From Spiroplasma_E sp902809815 (GTDB lineage: Bacteria; Bacillota_I; Bacilli_A; Mycoplasmatales; VBWQ01), in contig NZ_OZ034992.1 of assembly GCF_964030925.1 (NCBI RefSeq), forward strand, positions 1,116,001 to 1,180,000: a DNA stretch of 64,000 bases, given 5' to 3'. A model generated the notes under the pieces. It saw nothing but the letters and a program-made list of their open reading frames with translations. It made no database searches and was not told the DNA's origin. The translations under genes and the position numbers were made by a program. Shown here in pieces: positions 11,886 through 21,356 of the stretch (its first letter is position 1; every line of letters begins with the position of its first letter).

Positions 11886-13061
11886 ATGTTTAGTTTTAAA
11901 GGATTTCTAAAATCTGAAATCAGTAATATTTTAGCAAAATATTTTCAAAAAATCCATAATTTTGATGAATATTTTTTTCTAAATAGAGATAAAAATCAAT
12001 ATAAAGTTGCTTGAACATGTAATAGAACAGTAAATACTCCAATTGGAATGGATACTTTTAGACAAAGAGTTTATTGAGATAAAATTAATAAAAAAACTTA
12101 TTATCCAATTTATGAAGAATTTGGTATTAAAAAAAGAGCAAGAATTACTAATGATTTATATTTTGATATATTAGATAATTTAATTGAAAATTTAATAAGT
12201 AAAAAAGGTTATTTTAATATTCAATCAGAATTTAAATATACTTCTTTTTCTAAAAATCTTATTTCAAGGATTTTTAAAGAAGCAAAAATTGAAAAATGAA
12301 TACCAGAAGAAAAATTTAAAGTATTAGATAATGAAAAATTAAATATATGTGCAGATGATGCTTTTGTTACTTGTTGAGATGAAAATGGTATAAAACAGCA
12401 ATATTGTTGTAGACTTTTAACTTTTAATTTAGGTAAAAAAGAAATTTATTCATATAGAAATAAATTAGATAAAAAAATAACTTCATTTATGTTATTTAAA
12501 ACTGGTAATGGTTTAAATCAACATGAATTATATCAATTTACAACACAAACTATTCTTAATCATTATGATATTAATTTAAATATATTAGGTGTTCAATGAG
12601 ATTATCATAATTATAATTTAGTTGTTGCTGGTGATGGTGCATTGTGAATTAAAGCAATGGCAAGTTGATTGGGATGTTATTATATTTTAGATAAGTTTCA
12701 TGCATTTAGTTATTTATGAAAGTCTTTTGTTGGAGTTCGTGGTAAGAAAAAAGAATCTCATGACTGAAAAAAATTTTTAGATTCTTCAACTACTTTTTCA
12801 AATGGTAATTGTAATAAATTACTTGATTTTTTAAAACTTAATGTTAATACTAAAACTTATAATTATTTTAAAAATAATGCTCATGGTATTGTAAATCAAA
12901 ATGCTTCTTGAAATATTGGTTGTAGTGCTGAAAGTGATGTATATCATTTTTTAAAATCTTTAACTAATGGAGCAAAAATATATAATTATCAAACATTAAA
13001 TAATATGTTAATAGCAAAAGCAAATTATTTAAACACTAGAAGTTATCTTAATAGTACTTAA
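11886..13061 (+). CDS. UPF0236 / Mbov_0401-type DDE transposase-like protein, copy 1
   Basis: 391 residues, ATG behind GAAAGGTG. The N-terminal region carries the TPIGMDTFRQRVYWDKINKK and EEFGIKKRARI stretches typical of UPF0236 (PF06782; ISLre2-like). Candidate catalytic acids are Asp in NICADDAFVTCW, Asp in VVAGDGALWIKAM (followed by LDKFHAF, a hallmark) and Glu in GCSAESDVYHFL. In Mollicutes this family is known from integrative elements. It is divergent from the phage terminase operon and is not flanked by evident IS ends, so it looks like a component of the phage island rather than a free IS. It is only distantly similar to the copy at 60256. Confidence 0.82.
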
Positions 13062-13084
13062 TAAGTTAAAATTTTATATTTTTA

Positions 13085-13112
13085 AAACCTAATTTTAAGA
13101 TTAGGATTTTTG
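13085..13112 (+). terminator. Terminator after UPF0236 copy 1
   Basis: CCTAAT and ATTAGG form the core of a stem, extended by A/T pairs and followed by a T run, about 25 nt past the UPF0236 stop. Confidence 0.65.
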
Positions 13113-13187
13113 TTTTATTTAAATGTAATTTTGTAATTATATTTTTTAATATTTTTAAAATTTATGGTATAATTTAATTAACAAATC

Positions 13188-13202
13188 ATAGAATTTGCAG
13201 TT
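13188..13202 (+). repeat. 15-bp direct repeat, right copy
   Basis: Exact second copy of ATAGAATTTGCAGTT (first at 11761-11775). A less AT-rich stretch (about 13225-13257) follows it up to the IS. Confidence 0.7.
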
Positions 13203-13233
13203 ATATTGTTAATGTTACTCATAATTCTAAGGG

Positions 13234-14903
13234 TTAATCTCATACGTCCGATACTGTGGACATATTCCGTAATTAAATTTAATTAATTGTCAATAAAATT
13301 GTTTTAAAACTATTTAGTGTTATTGAATATAGAAATAAATATTTTTTGAAAAAATAGTTTAAAAAATGAGTTTACATTTTAAACAAAAAATTGTTAATAA
13401 TATTTTTATATTAACTCGATAAAAATTTAAATTTTAAAAAAATATTTTTAATATTTTTTTTATTTTAATGGTTTTATTTTATTAAAAATTTCACAAAGTA
13501 AGTTAAATCTTAAGTACATAAGTCTAAATTTAGATTTTCTACATTTATTTACTAAAATTTTGAATCTTTTCAATCAAGCAAAGACATGTTCAACTTTAAT
13601 TCTAATTTTAGATACAATCTTATTGTATTTTCTTTCTTGTTTAGTTAATTTTTTATTTTTAGTTCTTTTAATTGGTATTATTGTATTTTTATAAATATTT
13701 TGTATACCTTGATATCCTAAATCACCAATAATTATTGTTTTTTCTGAAAATTCAAGATTTGAATTTTTTAATATTTGAAAATCATGCACTTTACCATTAT
13801 CAGCAAAAATATCAACAATTTTTTTATTAAAAAAATCATATACAATTTGAAATTTTATAGAATACATTCAACTTTTACCAGAAAAATATTCTAACTGTAG
13901 TTTTTTTTAGTTGGTCTTTCAATTTCAATCTCAGTTGAATCAATTAAATAAAATTGAAATTCATTTGAATTTTCTTGTTTTTTATCAATTTTTAATTTAT
14001 ATCTTTCTTTTAAAAATTGGTAATCTTTGTGGTTACTAAGTTTATTTTCTACTCAAGTAATATTTCGAAAACAACTTGATGGGCTCATTTTAGATTTAAT
14101 ACTCATTTGAAAAAAGTATAATATTCTTTTCAGTATAATAAAGTCATCATTAATCTTTCTTCTACTGAAAGTTTATTTTTTCGACCTTTATTTTTTTCTA
14201 ATTTTTCTATTTCAATTAATTTTTCTAACATTTCATTAAAATGAAAACGTTTTATACCAAAATATCTGTAAAATTCTTCATTTTTTAATTTTTTTAAATT
14301 TTCAAAAATCATTTTTATCAACACTTTTCTAAATTTATTGTTAATAACAAAATTATAAAATAAATTTTAAAATTATTAATTGACTTTTAAAAAATTTAAT
14401 TACGGAATATGTCTTGTATCTTCTTTATTGATATCTAATACTACTGTTGCAACTGATTGACTATTTCTTTCAATAAATTGATCAAGCGTCTTTTGTACTT
14501 CTGATATTTTTAACAAACTTGCATATAATTGTTCAGCATTACCTTTCAATAATAAACAATTTAAAAAACCCTTTTGTATATTATCTGTGATTTTCAATTT
14601 TATTTAAATTAAAAATTGTATTAAGTAATATACTATTTTCAGTTTTTTCAATAGTTGGAGCAAAATAATTAGATATACCTTTATATTTTACTTCTAAGTT
14701 TTTATAAAAATGATTCATTATCTGAAAAAGATTTTTTTACTAATAATTTCTTCGGGAAATAACTCTTTTAATAAATCAAGTCGTTTTAATTCTGTAATAT
14801 TTAAATCTTTTTTTTCATTATACTCTGATTTCATTTTTTTCCTACTTTCTTCAAGTTTCATTAATTCTAAATAAAATAAACCATTGTCATTTAAAAATGA
14901 CAA
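13234..14903 (-). pseudogene. Decayed gene remnant interrupted by IS-B copy 1
   Basis: Three overlapping pieces in different frames are seen: one from 14903 (about 61 aa, helical, Lys/Glu-rich), one from ATG 14718 to 14581 (45 aa), and one from about 14597 that, once the IS and a TGT duplication are removed, ends at 13234 (about 66 aa, containing LKGNAEQLYASLLKISEV). The simplest reading is one gene with two frameshifts and an IS insertion. No family is recognised. The first piece starts inside the long palindrome at 14872-14915, so its apparent start is doubtful. Confidence 0.35.
13258..14414 (-). mobile_element. IS-B copy 1 (IS5-type), defective, 1157 bp
   Basis: Terminal inverted repeats begin GACATATTCCGTAATTA on one end and read the same from the other. 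It is flanked by TGT (13255-13257 and 14415-14417). One T is missing from a seven-T run in the first frame (near 14115), which shifts the first half of the transposase (orfA from ATG 14312); the second half is intact. It is therefore likely non-autonomous. Confidence 0.88.
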
Positions 14904-14915
14904 TGGTTTATTTTA
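14872..14915. terminator. Perfect 21-bp-arm palindrome, probable bidirectional terminator
   Basis: Arms at 14872-14892 and 14895-14915 are perfectly complementary with a 2-nt loop (core CCATTGTCATTT / AAATGACAATGG). It follows the Abi_2 gene stop by about 75 nt on the minus strand; no long T run follows directly, but the arm itself ends in T-rich sequence. Confidence 0.7.
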
Positions 14916-14989
14916 CACTAGTAATTAATTGATATAATTATAATATACTTATTAAATTAAATCTACTAAAATTTAATAATTTTTCTATA

Positions 14990-15727
14990 CTAAGTATGAA
15001 TTATACTTTGATTATCTTCCTTAACACAATCATGAATTTTAACATCATAACTATTAAATAAATTTTCATAATCAACATTAAATGGCACTAGTAATTGGTT
15101 TTTACTAGAAAAACGAGTAATTAATAAGTGCAAATAATGATGATCATTATTGGCATTTAAAGTTTGTTCATAATAAGCGAACCGTTCTTTATACTTAAAT
15201 TGAATTGCTAATACTTTAAAATTATGTGATAAATAATTACGAACATCTTTAATATACTCTAACTGTTCTAATAAAATTTTACTATCATTAAATTCTTTGA
15301 TACCAAAATAATGAGCAATCTTAGCGATACTTTTATCATTTAAAGTTTGTAATAATTTCATTGTTCATTCAAATGACATAACTTCTATTAAACTGCGTAT
15401 TGTTCGTGATTTTAAAACACCACTTCTATTATATTTATTATAACTAGCACGAATCAAACGTAAAGCTGTTTTCATTTGAGCTAGGTGTTCTGGATTAAGA
15501 AAAGTAGCATTATCTAAATTTTGAACATTATCATTAAAAAGTTGATGTAATAAAGCATTTTTTAAAGAATTTTCAATCATTAAAATATGTTTTAAATACA
15601 ATAAACGTAAATCAATGTTTAATAATAATAAATCTTTAAGTTGATGTTGAGGATAATTACGCTTTAATAATTCTAAATATTTTTCTTCAACAATATTTTC
15701 TACAAATCATTCTTCATTTAATAACAT
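14990..15727 (-). CDS. Abi_2 (AbiD/AbiF-like) HEPN protein
   Basis: 245 residues, ATG at 15727 with AGGAG 7 nt upstream. Mostly alpha-helical and soluble. Near residue 165 it has VRNYLSHNF, giving the R-x4-H motif that forms the active site of HEPN RNases; the N-terminal half (LLYLKHILMIENSLKNALLH) matches the opening of Abi_2 (PF07751) proteins. Members of this family abort phage infection, probably by RNA cleavage, but some have other roles. It is separated by a gene remnant from the phage island. The start is 22 nt after the stop of the membrane transporter gene upstream, so both may be in one transcript. Confidence 0.75.
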
Positions 15728-15748
15728 GTAATTCACTCCTTAAATAAA

Positions 15749-17662
15749 CTAACCTCTAATTTTATAAATACCAACGCGAATAGAAGAATTTTCAGATTCT
15801 TTTGTTTCACTTTTAATATCTACTTCTTTTTTTCTTCGTAACAACTCTTGTTCAATAAAGTCATCAACGTTCATATTGGTACTTTGATAAGTAGCAGTTC
15901 AATCAAATGTTTTATTAGTAAAGTTATTTTTAGGTTTATTACTATCTTTAAAAAATTCTTGTACTTCTTGATTCATAAATGCTTTTTGCTTACGTTTACG
16001 TGAAAATAAATTAGTAAAGAATTTCTTAAAATTAAAAATTGATCAAAACTGACGAAAATTAATAGTCATTGCTAAACCAAAAATTAAAATTGATGAATAC
16101 AATAATGAATAACCGATAACTCGTAATACAAAACTATAATCTGTGAAATTATATGTTGGTGGATATTTATCAAAGAAATAAAGACATCCAAATAATGTTA
16201 CTGCTAAAATTGGAATAATTAACACTAAAGTATTTTGAATAATAAAACGTAAATCACTATTATACGTCAAATGTTTTCAAACATAAACTCAGATTGAAAT
16301 TAAACGATAAACTCAACCAATACAACTTGATAAAAGAATCATATATAAACTTAATGATAAATATTGATAACTTTGATGTTTTCAACCTAAATTTGATAGT
16401 ATTCAACCCAAAATAACACCTAAAACAAGATTTATTATTGATTGAATATATGAACCTCAAATTGTTTCTTTGTGTTTTACAGTAGCATTTACAATAACTT
16501 TTCCTGGTTCGGTTGCCACTTGAATTGTATTTTTTAAAGATAAAAGTAAAATAAATCATGGTTGTGACAAAAATAAATTCATAAAAAGATTTTTTGAAGA
16601 ATCAAAATTACCATCAGAATTATTAATATTTGTAATACTTAAAGCAGACACTAAATATTGAGTAATAATAAATTGATTAATAAATAAAAAACCAGCAATC
16701 ATATAAGCATATAACTCAAATTTAGTATACACAGTTCATCTAATTCGTCCACTTTTGGCAATTCAATATCCAAAAACTTCGCGAAAAGAACTAATTAAAA
16801 TTAAAGCAATTGAGCGCATTGTTGTGGCAATAATAATATAAATAGTGTAAATTGATGTTGTTGTCAGTGATAAAAATAAAGTAATTAAAATAATATCAAT
16901 GTTAGAAATAATCATGTCAGGTAAACGATTCAGGGCTACTCATCATGATTGTTTTAGCATCCTTTTTTGTTGTGTTCATTTTTTATGTTGTAATCATGGA
17001 TATTCAATTTTAATAACGATAAAAGTAACAAATGCTTTTAATACACCACAAACAAAATAAGCAAAAAAAGGAATATACATATCTATTGGTTTACCATCAG
17101 ATTTTCTAATAACTAATAACGTCATTAGTAAAATATACATAATAATCTCTGAAAAAATAAAAATTAAACGATTTAAATAACCTTTTTGATCAGCTTGAAT
17201 TAAATTTTGATAAGCACCACTAAAATAAAAAAAGATTAATTCACGTGATCCTAAAGAAATAATAATAAGTGCTACTTGTCAAAAAGGAATTTCCATATCT
17301 AAACCAATTTCTGGTAAATGAACACTAGCTAATCCTAAAATAAAACCAGCACTGACAAGAATAATTAAATATATTCTTCCTGAATGATGATAATTTTTTC
17401 TTGTCGTATTAATAATATCGTTGACGGTTTCATAATCATCATTTTGTAAAGGACGATATAAAGAAAAAATGGTAATTAAACCAAGTCCTCCTTCTGTCAA
17501 ACTAAGGTAAGTCAAAAAAGAAATAATAACACGAATTAAACCATTAATTTTTTCACCGTATGCTAAACCAGTAACATAAAGAAAAGTTAACTGTAAAATA
17601 GAGATAACAATTGTCATGATAACACCAACAATTGTATTAAAAATACCTTTTTTAGTTGTCAT
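15749..17662 (-). CDS. Polysaccharide-flippase-like polytopic membrane protein
   Basis: 637 residues if started at ATG 17662 (GGGTGAAG precedes it closely; a TTG 21 nt upstream is possible). About 12-14 hydrophobic spans are visible from FNTIVGVIMTIVISILQLTF through the C-terminal third, followed by a cytoplasmic tail of about 100 charged residues (NMNVDDFIEQELLRRKKEV). The pattern, with paired loops and basic patches, resembles MATE/Wzx-type lipid-linked sugar flippases found in Spiroplasma. The substrate is unknown. It reads through many TGA codons. Confidence 0.65.
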
Positions 17663-17820
17663 TACTTCACCCAATCTATACAAATAAAACTAATTTTGTT
17701 TTTTACTTAAATATGTTAACAACCCAAAATTAAAAGTTCAATATTATTAATCACTATTAAAAATAAAAAAATAGCAAAAAAATAAAAATGTAATCTATAT
17801 ATTAGTATAGATTAATTTTA

Positions 17821-18747
17821 TCATTTTTCTTTTTTAATCTGTTTAATTAAATCTGTTTTTAAATCTTTTATTATAAAATTTTGATCATTCAAATAAGTAA
17901 ATGGTTCTTCTAAATCATTAAATGACAAATAATAAGCAAATAATGCAATTTTATTAGGAGTAACTATTGTTGACCCATACTTAGTGTCACCAACAATTGG
18001 TAAATTTAAAAATTGTAAAGTACTACGAATTTGATGTTTTCTACCAGTAACTAATTGACACTCAACTAAAGTAAAGTCTTTAGTATTAAATATTGGTGTA
18101 AAGATGGTGCTACAACTTTTACTTTGTTCACTTGGTTCAATTGAAAATTTCATTCTCATTGTTAACTCATCATGAGTAATATAACCAGAAATATTTAAAT
18201 TTTTAGTTAATTGGCCAGAACAAATAGCCAAATATTTTTTAATAATTTGACCATTTTTGGTAGCATTATGAAGTGCGTTTTGTGTCATTTTATTTTTTGG
18301 ATAAATAATTAAACCCTTAGTTAGTTTATCTAAACGATACTGATGACTAATATTAAATGTTTGCTCACGTTTCTTCTTCGGGTATTTTTGTTGTAAATAA
18401 TATTTTACCATGTTATCTAAGCAAGAACCATATGGTTGATGGACAACAATATTATGATCTTTATTAACAATTAAAAAATTATCATCTTCATAAAACAATT
18501 CAATTGGTGCTTCTTTAGTAATTTTTTCTGGTTTATAGTTAACAACTAAATTACTTTCATAAATGACTACTAAATCATTTTCTTGTAAGCGATATTTAAA
18601 ATCAGTAGTAGTTTTATTATTAACTCTGATTTTTTTTGTTCTAAATAAACGATAAATTTTTGAGAGTGGTAGTGTTTTAAATACTTTTTTTAAATAATTA
18701 ATTAAAGTTTGATCAGCATCATTGGCAGTAATTGTTAGGGTAGTCAT
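17821..18747 (-). CDS. rluC: RluA-family 23S rRNA/tRNA pseudouridine synthase
   Basis: 308 residues. An N-terminal S4-type RNA-binding domain (about 10-80; IYRLFRTKKIRVNNKTT) precedes the pseudouridine synthase core. The catalytic Asp lies in HQYRLDKLTKGLIIYPKN, the RluA-family HRLDxxTxG motif, and the later GRKHQIRSTLQFLNLPIVGD is the second conserved motif. It isomerises uridine to pseudouridine in structured RNA; the exact target (RluC- or RluD-type site) cannot be told from sequence alone. It starts 11 nt after the CPBP protease gene stop with AGGAG, so the two form an operon. Confidence 0.88.
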   Translation of the reverse strand: MTTLTITANDADQTLINYLKKVFKTLPLSKIYRLFRTKKIRVNNKTTTDFKYRLQENDLVVIYESNLVVNYKPEKITKEAPIELFYEDDNFLIVNKDHNIVVHQPYGSCLDNMVKYYLQQKYPKKKREQTFNISHQYRLDKLTKGLIIYPKNKMTQNALHNATKNGQIIKKYLAICSGQLTKNLNISGYITHDELTMRMKFSIEPSEQSKSCSTIFTPIFNTKDFTLVECQLVTGRKHQIRSTLQFLNLPIVGDTKYGSTIVTPNKIALFAYYLSFNDLEEPFTYLNDQNFIIKDLKTDLIKQIKKEK

Positions 18748-18758
18748 AATTTCTCCTT

Positions 18759-19835
18759 TTAATTTTTATTAATAAAACCAGAAATAGTTGCAATTAGATT
18801 AGAAAAAGCATGTAAACCAATAGTATATGTAGTATTACCGCGTGTCATTATAAATAATAAGGGTAATATAATACTAAATCCTAAATAACCAATAATATTA
18901 TTTCAATCACCACTATCCATAACATGCATTGATGGGAAATAAATTAATGAAGCAGCATATGCTAACCAACGATAACGAACAATGGTAAAAGTACCATGAC
19001 GATATGATATTTCTTCATTAATTGGAGCAATAAAAATAGTACTAAGAACTAAAACAAAAATGCCATATGGACTATTCATTAATAAGTTTAAAACATCTTG
19101 ATTTTTTGAAGTATTATTACTTGTTAACATATTAAATTCACTAAATTTAGGAATTATGTTGAAAATAATATTTAAAATAGTACCAATAACAGCAAAAATG
19201 GTAACTCAAGTTATTAAATCTAATTTTGCTTCTTTTAAAGTAGTAATAATTCTCTCACGTAATGATCTACAAAATATTAATACTAAAATTGATCCTAATA
19301 ATTGAAATAACTGTTGAATTAAAAATGTAGTAGCAAGCGAAGTTACATCATCATCTTTACCACTAATAACTTTTGTTGCAATAAAAAATAAAAGAACAAA
19401 TACTACACTAATAAAACCAAATACACTATGACTATAAGCAGCCCACCCACCTTTTTTAATCATAGTTTCTCAATCAATACCAAGTGAAACAACTAACCCA
19501 AAAATTGGCAATAAACTAAAAATAAAAAGACTAAGAAATGAACTTTGACTAGTATCTTTTACAGCATAAGTTTTGATTAAACTATAAAGAATTGGAATTA
19601 TAATAAAAGATATAAGATAAATTATTGTTAGAGTTCAACTGGCTGTTTTGAAATTAAAGTTATTGGTGTCATCACAACTAAGTGATTTTGAAGTAAATTT
19701 ATCAATAAATGACTGTTTTTGTTCATTTTTTTCTAAATTATTACTATTAATGTTATCAGTTTGGTTTACATTAATTCTACGTATGATATCATTGTTGTGA
19801 GAAACATTAATTTGATTAGATTTTTTATTAAACAT
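18759..19835 (-). CDS. CPBP-family intramembrane metalloprotease
   Basis: About 358 residues from ATG 19835; a GTG at 19862 is an alternative. An N-terminal polar, Asn-rich region of about 65 residues is followed by about 8 membrane spans. The CPBP/CAAX-protease motifs are present: NEEISYRHG (EExxxR), FPSMHVMDSGDW (His) and GLHAFSNLIATI (HxxxN/D-type). Such proteins are homologous to eukaryotic Rce1; many serve in bacteriocin self-immunity or membrane protein processing. No bacteriocin gene is seen nearby. The order CPBP then rluC is separated by 11 nt. Confidence 0.85.
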
Positions 19836-19938
19836 GTATAAGTACTGCACGAAAACTTTCACCCTTTGTTAGTAAAATTAGTATTTAATATTAATTTTTA
19901 GTATAACATATAGTGAGAAATCTTGTAATATAATAAAC

Positions 19939-19966
19939 TTGTAATTTTACATTAATTTATTATAAT
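19939..19966 (+). promoter_or_regulatory. Promoter for sodA
   Basis: TTGTAA (19939-19944) and TATAAT (19961-19966) with a 16-nt spacer lie 55 nt upstream of the sodA ATG; AAAGGAGG precedes the start. Confidence 0.65.
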
Positions 19967-20020
19967 GTAATGCAATATTTATATGTGAAGAGTTTAAAAA
20001 GAAAAGGAGGATAGAAAAGA

Positions 20021-20713
20021 ATGCCTAAATACAAGATTAATATTATCGATTTACCATATAATTATGATGCTTTAGAACCTTATATTTCACAAGAAACAAT
20101 GAAACATCATTATGAAGAACTTCATAAGAAATATTTAACTTCTTTAAAATTAGTGATGGATAAACATCCGAAAGTTTTTTCTGATTATAATCTTGAAACT
20201 AAAGGGGAACTAAATCGTTTATTAAGTAATTATTGTAAATTAGAAGATATATGTGAGGATAAAGAAACTTGTAATGTAAAAAAATTACAAAGTAGCATTC
20301 GACAATTTGGTGGGGGAGTAATTAATCATAATCTTTTCTTTTCACTATTGGGGAAAAATAAAGGTTTTAATGAAAAATCAGCTATTGGTAAAGCAATAAT
20401 TAATCGCTTTGAATCTTATGAAAAATTTGAAGCTGCTTTAACAAAAACTGCCATAGATATTTTTGGAAGTGGTTGAGCATGATTAGTAATTGACAATAAT
20501 GGTACATTAAGACTATACAAAACTTTTAATCAAGACAATCCATGATTCTTGAATATGTATCCATTGATCGCTATTGATGTATGAGAACATGCACATTATC
20601 TACAATATAAAAACGAACAAGAGAAATACTTACAAGCATTATTAAAAGTTATCAATTGAGAACAAGTAAATAACAATTATCAAGAGTATTTAAATGAAAA
20701 AACTAAAAAATAA
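20021..20713 (+). CDS. sodA: Superoxide dismutase (Mn/Fe type)
   Basis: 230 residues. Metal ligands are visible: His in TMKHHYEELHKKY, His in GGGVINHNLFF, and Asp/His in AIDVWEHAHYLQYKN. GSGWAWLVID matches the family's C-terminal domain. It dismutates superoxide to oxygen and peroxide. An insertion of about 15 residues with three cysteines (CKLEDICEDKETC) lies between the two N-terminal helices, making the protein longer than the usual ~200. SOD is uncommon in Mollicutes, so its presence is of note. Own promoter and terminator; monocistronic. Confidence 0.92.
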
Positions 20714-20715
20714 GT

Positions 20716-20744
20716 AAAAAAGAACTCAATTGAGTTCTTTTTTT
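20716..20744 (+). terminator. sodA terminator
   Basis: AAAAAAGAACTCAA / TTGAGTTCTTTTTT stem with T tail, directly after the sodA stop. Confidence 0.85.
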
Positions 20745-20774
20745 ATAATATTATTAATATTAATCTAATCTAAA

Positions 20775-21011
20775 TTATTTTTTAGAAGAATTTTTCGAAG
20801 AAATAGCAGCAATTCTAGTTTTTTCAATTTCTGCTTTTTTTTCTATTTTAATTTTTTCAACATGCTTTTTAAAACCACATCGATTACAATTCAATTGAAT
20901 ATTTTTTGCTTCTAAAAATTCGGCAATTAAAATAACCCTACCACATCGATGACAAGCAAAAGCATTTTCTGGCTTTTGTGCTAAACGAACAGATGCATAT
21001 GTATCTTTCAT
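20775..21011 (-). CDS. Small zinc-ribbon-like protein
   Basis: 78 residues with two CxxC pairs (CHRCGRVIL and CNRCGFKKH) 22 residues apart, a typical single Zn ribbon, followed by a basic Lys/Glu-rich helix (KIEKKAEIEKTR). It could bind nucleic acid or act as an rRNA/RNAP accessory, but no family is recognised. GGAG lies upstream of ATG 21011. It is convergent with sodA. Confidence 0.6.
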   Translation of the reverse strand: MKDTYASVRLAQKPENAFACHRCGRVILIAEFLEAKNIQLNCNRCGFKKHVEKIKIEKKAEIEKTRIAAISSKNSSKK

Positions 21012-21356
21012 AACTTACTCCTAACTCATATAAAATTAAAGTAATTATTTTTAGTTTTAATACTATACTTAAAACTTATCAAAGGTTAATATTAAAAAAT
21101 GTGTCTAGTTATATATAAAAAAACCTTTAAGTCAAAATAAACTTAACAGGAGTTTAAAAACTAAATACTTAATTAGCCATTATTTTTTAATACTAATTTT
21201 ATTATAATCATTTTTTTTAAAAAATGTATATTATTATTTATTTATTTTATTTACATTACTAAATTATACTTTTATAAAACAATATTACAATTAAAGTAAT
21301 AATTCATTTATAATTAATTATGTCTTATTAACAAACCAATTAGGGGAGAAAGTAAT
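21012..21356. other. Intergenic region upstream of ligA
   Basis: No gene is seen in these 345 nt. It contains AT-rich sequence; TTTATAATTAATT near 21309 is a plausible -10 for the ligA operon. AGGGGAG precedes the ligA ATG. Confidence 0.4.

Noticed and set aside
20479..20712. sodA as truncated at TGA
   Set aside because: TGA codes Trp in this genome; the frame goes on through GSGWAWLV and WEHAHYLQY with the metal ligands.
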